A stretch of DNA of 64,000 bases from Ilyonectria destructans. Its lineage: Eukaryota > Ascomycota > Sordariomycetes > Hypocreales > Nectriaceae. Of this stretch, positions 58,544-64,000 are shown piece by piece; within the stretch, counting starts at the first letter, position 1; the number at the start of each line of letters is the position of its first letter. The notes under the pieces are model-generated. The model saw nothing but the letters and a program-made list of their open reading frames with translations, made no database searches and was not told the DNA's origin. A program made the translations under genes and the position numbers. The stretch is taken from the NCBI GenBank assembly GCA_020740775.1, contig JAHEWK010000002.1:2294001-2358000 (forward strand), written 5' to 3'.

Positions 58544-59369
58544 TTTAGTGCTGAGACTTGCGTGAACCCGTGAGAGTAGGGGAGGATGAATGATGTGAAG
58601 ACGATGGATTTTAAGACTCAAGCAGTCAGGAAGAGGGATCTTTATACTTATTCCCTGGCCGAAAACCACAACGGTTGAAGTTGTATGGAGACTGTAAACT
58701 CAAATTCGTGATTTCAAGGTGCCGCTAGAAAGCTTTGGAAGGCTTCATGAACACAGAACATCGATCAAGGTATTTTATGAGTACCGTTGCGTGCTGGAAA
58801 CTTCAGACCTCAGGGTTTTGTCGGACGTATAGGCTCACTAGGAAACACATGGGTTCTGATCGTCGTTTGGGGAAGTGTCAAAGAGGTGGCAATGGAAGGA
58901 AATCGAACCTGAGCAGCTGCAACTTGGCTCCGCGATGCTCGAGAATGGGTCGGGTGATGGGGGGAACGGGAGTAATTGTGCACAACCCAGTCTCACCTCC
59001 CTCGAAGGCAATGAGGTCGTACCTGCAACCAGCCTAAGTACGCGGCGACTAATTAGAAACCTGGGCTTCCGATATCGGATTAAAATAAGCCCAGTCTGCG
59101 AATCTGACCGACAGTTTGCAACTCCCTCCGCCGAAGGCAACAAGCTGCAACTGCGGCCCTAAGCTACTAAGCTACGGAAGGGAATCCCAATCTTGCGTAC
59201 CGCGCCCTTCGAAAATTAGGCCAAGGGACACTTCATAAGACCCTAAGCAGATCTAGAGCTTTACCTAGTTTCCTAAGCACATTTGTTTGTCCCGCATGTT
59301 CGGGCGCTCGGAAAACATGCATCGCCGGACGAGTCTACCCATTCTTCGGCGGAATATCAGAAGATCATG
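58544..59369. other. Divergent intergenic region, no gene seen
   Basis: Shared upstream region of two orphan genes. Nothing coding is recognised. Confidence 0.55.
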
Positions 59370-59377
59370 TATAAATA
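59370..59377 (+). promoter_or_regulatory. TATA box of the orphan gene at 59590
   Basis: TATAAATA 220 nt before the ATG, followed by a C/T/A-rich leader with few G, as in expressed fungal genes. Confidence 0.5.
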
Positions 59378-59448
59378 ATAACATCCTAAACTACTAAGCT
59401 TCTTGAGTTCCTTATTTAATCTCCAAGGCAGTCTGCTCCGACTTCCAT

Positions 59449-59515
59449 CCTTCAACAACTCTCCTTCCTCACCCTTCAACAACTCCTTCCTCATCCTTCA
59501 ACAACTCTTCCCTCA
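59449..59515. repeat. Leader repeat CCTTCAACAACT, three copies
   Basis: Three copies of CCTTCAACAACT spaced 23-24 nt apart with TCCTTCCTCA-type filler, in the probable 5' UTR of the orphan gene. Confidence 0.85.
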
Positions 59516-59589
59516 ACCTAACACAACTTCAACCAACCACCCACAACCTTAGACGAACCTCTTGACACCTTCAACTACACTCCTGCACC

Positions 59590-60747
59590 ATGCGCCGCGA
59601 TCTTCTTAGGGTCGTCGAAGATGCAGACGCTATCCAAGCCCGGGAGGCTGCGGCCATCAAATGCATCCTGACCGAGACGAAAAACGACCCCGCCCTGTAC
59701 CAATGCGTTGTCGACAGACTTCGCGAGACCAGTATCGGGAGGTACCAGAAGTGGTCCGACTGTCACCTTTCCAGGCAGTTCTACAACTGGGTCGCAACGG
59801 CGGCTGACGACGAACGACCGTGTCTTGAGTTTTTTATCACGGTTCATGCCGCTCACAAGTTCCTCTCGCATCAATCGAACGACAAATTTAGCCAAGAAGT
59901 CAGGAAGCGCCAATTGCTGCGATGGGCTCTGGAGCAAATTCTACCACAACCAAGCGAGTCGGAAGCAGAAACACCCGGTCCGATCAAGAAAGAAAAGCGC
60001 AACGACAAGCAATCAGTCGACCAGAATTCAGCTACTCCTAGCTCTCAAGAGAGCTTCGAAAAACCCCTCCCGTCAGTCGAACAGTACAGTCAACGACCTG
60101 GTCAGCAGTCAGACACCTTTCGTTCATTCCGAGCGGCTCCACGGCTGGCTACGCCTTTTTACTCTGGCTCGTCACTCAAGAGACAGGCGACTTCTGATTT
60201 CGAACAAGAAGACGCCAGTCGACCGTACAAGGTTGTCAAAATCCACTACGAGCCCCAACGAGCGAAGATACCCACAACGGATGCTGCAACTCAGACCACC
60301 GCGGACTACACACCGGATATGGTCAGCAAGGTTGTTGACACGATCAAACAAGCTTTTGGAGAGGCACTGGGCCAACAGACTCGGAATCTCACCGACTCCC
60401 TCCCCATGGCAGTGAGGCAAGCCTTCCGACAGGACGTTGCCGAAGAGTTTACTCGCCAACAGTCCGTTAACGTGGTTCAGTCCCGAGTGATGCGACCAAT
60501 GGAACCCGAGGTGGCACTGACACGACCAACATACCCGACCTACGTGTCTCCCGTACGCGCTCAACCTCAGGTTTACGATGTGGTGGATTATCCGTACGGT
60601 GATGTTCGCCAGTACGAAGACGTCCGCACAGTTGGGGGGCGAGGGGGAGGCAGAGGGGTGACGACCATTATGGCCGCAGACTTGGATCGGTTGGTGGGTT
60701 TGGAAGCATATCGTATCGCGAGGGGACAAGAGCAGCGTAGACTCTGA
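59590..60747 (+). CDS. Orphan protein, 385 residues, function unknown
   Basis: Single exon from the ATG in CACCATGCG (good context). The N-terminal 130 residues look like a compact helical domain: RRDLLRVVEDADAIQAREAA, CVVDRLRETSIGRYQKWSDC, LSRQFYNWVATAADDERPCL and KFSQEVRKRQLLRWALEQIL. The middle is disordered (Ser/Gln/Pro/Lys with a KKEKR basic patch). A second helical stretch at about 240-300 (MVSKVVDTIKQAFGEALGQQ) is followed by a Tyr/Pro/Val-rich part and GGRGGGRG near the end. The basic patch and RGG-like tail could suggest nuclear or RNA contact; no family is recognised. Composition is like that of the neighbouring genes, so it is probably a true lineage-specific gene. Confidence 0.6.
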   Translation: MRRDLLRVVEDADAIQAREAAAIKCILTETKNDPALYQCVVDRLRETSIGRYQKWSDCHLSRQFYNWVATAADDERPCLEFFITVHAAHKFLSHQSNDKFSQEVRKRQLLRWALEQILPQPSESEAETPGPIKKEKRNDKQSVDQNSATPSSQESFEKPLPSVEQYSQRPGQQSDTFRSFRAAPRLATPFYSGSSLKRQATSDFEQEDASRPYKVVKIHYEPQRAKIPTTDAATQTTADYTPDMVSKVVDTIKQAFGEALGQQTRNLTDSLPMAVRQAFRQDVAEEFTRQQSVNVVQSRVMRPMEPEVALTRPTYPTYVSPVRAQPQVYDVVDYPYGDVRQYEDVRTVGGRGGGRGVTTIMAADLDRLVGLEAYRIARGQEQRRL

Positions 60748-61324
60748 GGTGTAGTTTTACGCACAGAAAGATAAAAGTTCTCAAGAGGGGCTAGGCGTCT
60801 CTGCTAGCTAGATGTTGTGAACAACTACGACTGAAGTCGCAGCTGCGCCTATGATTCACGGGCTCAGTGCATTTGCTACTGAGAAAAGTTTAGCCTCGAA
60901 TAAACACGGCTAGACTCAGTCTATGATACGAAAGTGCCGAAATTGTGTGCGCGACCACAGTCCTCTCTTGCTCGAAGCCTCGGGAAAATGAAGTAGTGAA
61001 GGGAGATGCCGTCCATGAAGGTACACAGATTAGTTTAGGGCATTTCTCGCATACCTTGTAGTATTTATGACCACGACAAGTAGCTTTCCTCCACCGCCAT
61101 GATTGTAATATAGTAAGGAGTTAGAAAAAGATTCATGAGCAAGGAGGTGAGTCATTGAGGCGTTAATTGCGTAACGAAAAAAGTCTATAATAGACTTCTG
61201 CCGCTCTCATCCTAATATTCCCTTACTGTTAGTCTAACCCATGTTCGCGGAGCTTAAGCCATGATGCCGCGTGCTTCCCAATTGACTTCCCATTAATATC
61301 CAACGCCTGCAATCTTGTATTTTA
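60748..61324. other. Convergent 3' regions, no gene seen
   Basis: 3' flanks of the orphan gene and of the P450 reductase. Nothing recognised. Confidence 0.6.
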
Positions 61325-63510
61325 TTAACCCCAGACATCCTCGAGCCACTTGTTTCCCTTCTTAGCCGATTCGGCCCAGCCGCGAGCCTCGGCATCGGTC
61401 CAGCTATTTTGTCTCTTCATAGATTCCTCCACCACCTTGCCAACCTCTCTGGCCATGGAAGCGCGGCCGCAAATGTAAACGCTGGCACCCTTTTGGAGCA
61501 ACTCGCAGACATCTTTTTGCATTTCCCCAACGCGATCCTGTACATAGGACTTAGGCGCATCATCTGCCCTTGAGAATGCCGGAACGATCTCGAGAAGTCC
61601 GCCCAAAGAAGCTGACGCCTCAGTTAGTTCTTCGCTGTAGAGATAGTCCTCATCAGGGCGTCGGCATCCAAAGAACAGAATCATGTGGCCGACAGGCTTT
61701 CCAATGGCCTTGAGACGAGCTCGCTCGAGGATAAAGCCGCGGAAGGGGGCTATGCCGGTACCAGCACCGACCATAATCAGGGGTGTGGCCCCAACGGTGG
61801 GAAGCTTGAATTGAGATCGGCGGATACAGGCATACACCTTGTGGCCTTCCAGAGAGTCACCTGGCCCGGAAAGAGTGTACGTAGGCAACTTAGCTGACTG
61901 GTTGGTGATGCCATTGAGGGAGTTGGAAAGGGAGTAGAGGTAGTTAGTCGTCACACCACGGACTTCGATGGATGAGTTGGCTGCGAGAGGGGTATTGTCA
62001 ACACCAACGGTTATGGCAATCCTGCGAGCCGACACAACGCTTGAGGAAGAAATGGAGTAGTAACGTGGCTGGAGGTGGGGAAGAGTCTCAACGACGTATG
62101 ATAGTGGTAGGCTTTTCCAAACGGCTCCGGGCGCTACTAGCGAAAGCAGACGGCCGAAAGTAATATGGTTCTTCGCCATGAAGGCAGCATAGCTATTCTT
62201 GTCTTTGCCCAGCGACGAGAGCAAACCCGCAGCCTTTTGGTTAGGAGCGAAGCGAGCCAATTGTCCGACAATCTCTCGAGAGACTGGGGCACCGACTTCG
62301 AGGTAGTGACGGAAGAGAGCCGAAAGGTTAGTAGGGCTTGGGATCTTGACAGCCTCCCCCTCCTCCAAGGCCTGGAGGAGAAGGGGCTTGTCGGCTCGGT
62401 CCTCAAGCGCCATGGCCTTCAGGAGGAGCTGCACTTCGTGGTCTGGGTTGATAGGGTAGACGGCCAAATGGTCTCCGGTTCCGTAGCGGAGCTCAGCGTG
62501 GTTGTTGATGTCGAGCTCCATGTGAAAACAGTTTCTGTTGGGAGACGTGTAGAGCTCTTTGGAGCTCTGCACAGTCAAAGGTCGGATGGGCGAGTACGCC
62601 TTGAGGACCCTGGCTGGACCATTGCGATGCTCAACCGGCTCACCAAGGTTGAGGTCGATGAGTGTGAGGGATTCGTCCTCAACAATCTTGATACTGGGGG
62701 TGTATGGAATATCTTGCTCCTTGAAACCGAGCTGCCCTAGGAAGATGTCGTAAAGGTCGTCCTTCCATGCGAGGAAATCTTCTTCGGTGCCACCGTTGGC
62801 ATCATTGGCTTTGCCAACGGGCATTAATCGCTGAGCGCCCGCCTTGTCAAGTGCCTCAGTAACAACATCGACCACTCGATTGTAATATCTGTAGCTGGTG
62901 TTTCCCAGACCAAAGGCCATGTAGCGCAGATGGGGGAGTTTGATGTCAAAGGGGCGCTTGTGAAGCCATTCCCAAAGCCCCGCGGTGTTGTCGCTAGGGT
63001 CACCCTCACCATAAGTGGAGATGATGAAAATGGCGAGCTTGGTTTGGGGTATGAGTGCAATGGTTTCTGGGTCATAATCGCACAGATCTGCACACAATGT
63101 CTGCAGGCCAAAACGGAGGTGGCACTCTTTGGCTAGTCGGCCTGCAAGAGTCTCGCTGGTTCCGGATTGAGATCCCCAGAAAATGACAACATCTTTGCCC
63201 TGATGCCAGAGTATTAGTAGAATGATCTGGATAGACTTTGACTATTTTGCTATATGAGACTTACAGACTCCTCGAGCTTCTGGGCAATGTTGCGAGTTGC
63301 CTTGGCGCCAGCACCAGCTCCGCCTCTGGCTTCCATTCGCTGGTACCAAATGTGGTCATAGGGATCGGGTTTGTTCCAAGCAACGCCATTCAGCATATAA
63401 GCCACAGAGGCAACGCCAACAGCTGCCAGAGCAACAACATCAGCCGCTGTCTGGGGAGGTCCCAGCTGGACCAGCTTGGAAAAGGTATCCGTGGTAAAAA
63501 CGTCGGCCAT
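61325..63510 (-). CDS. NCP1: NADPH-cytochrome P450 reductase
   Basis: Two exons, 63510-63265 and 63199-61325, 65-nt intron (GTAAGT..CATCAG), 706 residues. The N-terminus has a membrane anchor (DVVALAAVGVASVAYMLNGV). The FMN domain begins at the splice junction with VVIFWGSQSGTSETLAGRLA, then IFIISTYGEGDPSDNTAGLW and YMAFGLGNTSYRYYNRV. The connecting/FAD domain has GTGDHLAVYPIN, LQPRYYSISSSSVVS and the GVTTNYL block. The NADPH domain has PLIMVGAGTGIAPFRGFILE, MILFFGCRRPDEDYLYSEEL and VYICGRASMAREV, and the protein ends DVWG with the conserved penultimate aromatic. It sits on the ER face and gives electrons to P450s and squalene epoxidase. Many filamentous fungi have more than one CPR; which copy this is cannot be told. 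Confidence 0.96.
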
Positions 63511-64000
63511 GGCTGCGAAGAAGGCGGGATTAGAGCCGCAAAAGAAGTTGGTAGACTGCTGATGTCTGGGTTAGGAAACCTGTAGATGAGGGCCCTGGAG
63601 CCTTGATATTCATCTCTGGTCTTGCGCAACGAGACCTAGTCCCGATATCTACAACACCCCCACGAGCAAGACCGGATCCGAAGATGGAAAGGCTCTCCGT
63701 CTGCTTAGCATGTCAGCCGAACTCGGTTGGCTGCGGACAATCTAGATCTTCGACAGGTCAAATACGCCTCCTCGGCCTCGCTAGTGACCGGGGTTGATCA
63801 ATCGGCCGATATTGCCTCCTTGGAGCGTCTCTAATGGGACATTGCCTCATCTGGGTGTCCAGAAGAGGAAATTTCCTAAATGAGACAGGCGGCAGCCCAA
63901 AACCCGTCATGGCTGCCAATCGCGCACGCCGTGAGGCGAACTAGCATGGCACTTGATGCAAGATCTGTGGGGTAACGCGGGGGACGGGGGCGACTGTGGA
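63511..64000. other. Upstream region of the P450 reductase, no gene seen
   Basis: No coding sequence is recognised before the window edge. Confidence 0.6.

Noticed and set aside
58898..58970. Possible tRNA because of a GAAATCGAACC stretch
   Set aside because: No anticodon arm or acceptor pairing could be built.

Overview
The window is genomic DNA from a filamentous ascomycete (Pezizomycotina, most likely a Sordariomycete of the Hypocreales type). The evidence is many short introns (about 47-86 nt) with GTANGT donors, CTAAC/CTGAC-like branch sites and YAG acceptors, a HET-domain gene, a Zn2Cys6 plus fungal_trans regulator, an intron-containing PAB1 with the acidic insert in RRM4, and AT-rich decayed transposon-like islands. 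There are no operons. Gene models below are spliced by eye, and each reported junction keeps the reading frame unless stated otherwise.

Layout. 0-9.4 kb: a peroxisomal FAD amine/amino-acid oxidase, the TATA-binding protein gene, a 3.6 kb stretch without a gene, and mitochondrial ETF-ubiquinone oxidoreductase. 9.4-16 kb: gene-poor, partly AT-rich, holding a decayed transposase-like tail, a tiny spliced reading frame and a broken tyrosine-recombinase-like gene. 16-29 kb: housekeeping block with a GH125 mannosidase facing a HUL5-type HECT ubiquitin ligase, poly(A)-binding protein, and a membrane-anchored coiled-coil protein with an unresolved junction. 30.5-36.1 kb: a HET-domain gene and a large protein with a universal stress protein domain. 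36-42.5 kb: AT-richer DNA with a secreted subtilisin-like protein whose catalytic Asp position is Glu, and a broken protein-kinase relic. 42.6-45.9 kb: mitochondrial ribosomal protein uS7m and a 95-residue solo double-stranded-RNA-binding-motif protein. 45.9-53 kb: about 7 kb with no recognisable gene, ended by a tRNA-Phe(GAA). 53.8-64 kb: a divergent V-ATPase proteolipid paralogue beside a Zn2Cys6 regulator, two divergent orphan genes with tandem repeats in their leaders, and an NADPH-cytochrome P450 reductase.

Functional picture. Conserved genes serve basal transcription (TBP), mRNA 3'-end/translation (PAB1), protein turnover (HUL5), mitochondrial electron transfer and translation (ETF-QO, uS7m) and P450 electron supply (CPR). 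The islands between them carry the lineage-specific material: HET, the altered protease, the proteolipid/regulator pair, orphans and relics. No complete biosynthetic cluster or intact transposon is visible. Nothing seen amounts to a clearly new system. The most noteworthy items are the solo dsRBM protein, the V-ATPase proteolipid/regulator pair, the Glu-for-Asp subtilase and the tyrosine-recombinase remnant.
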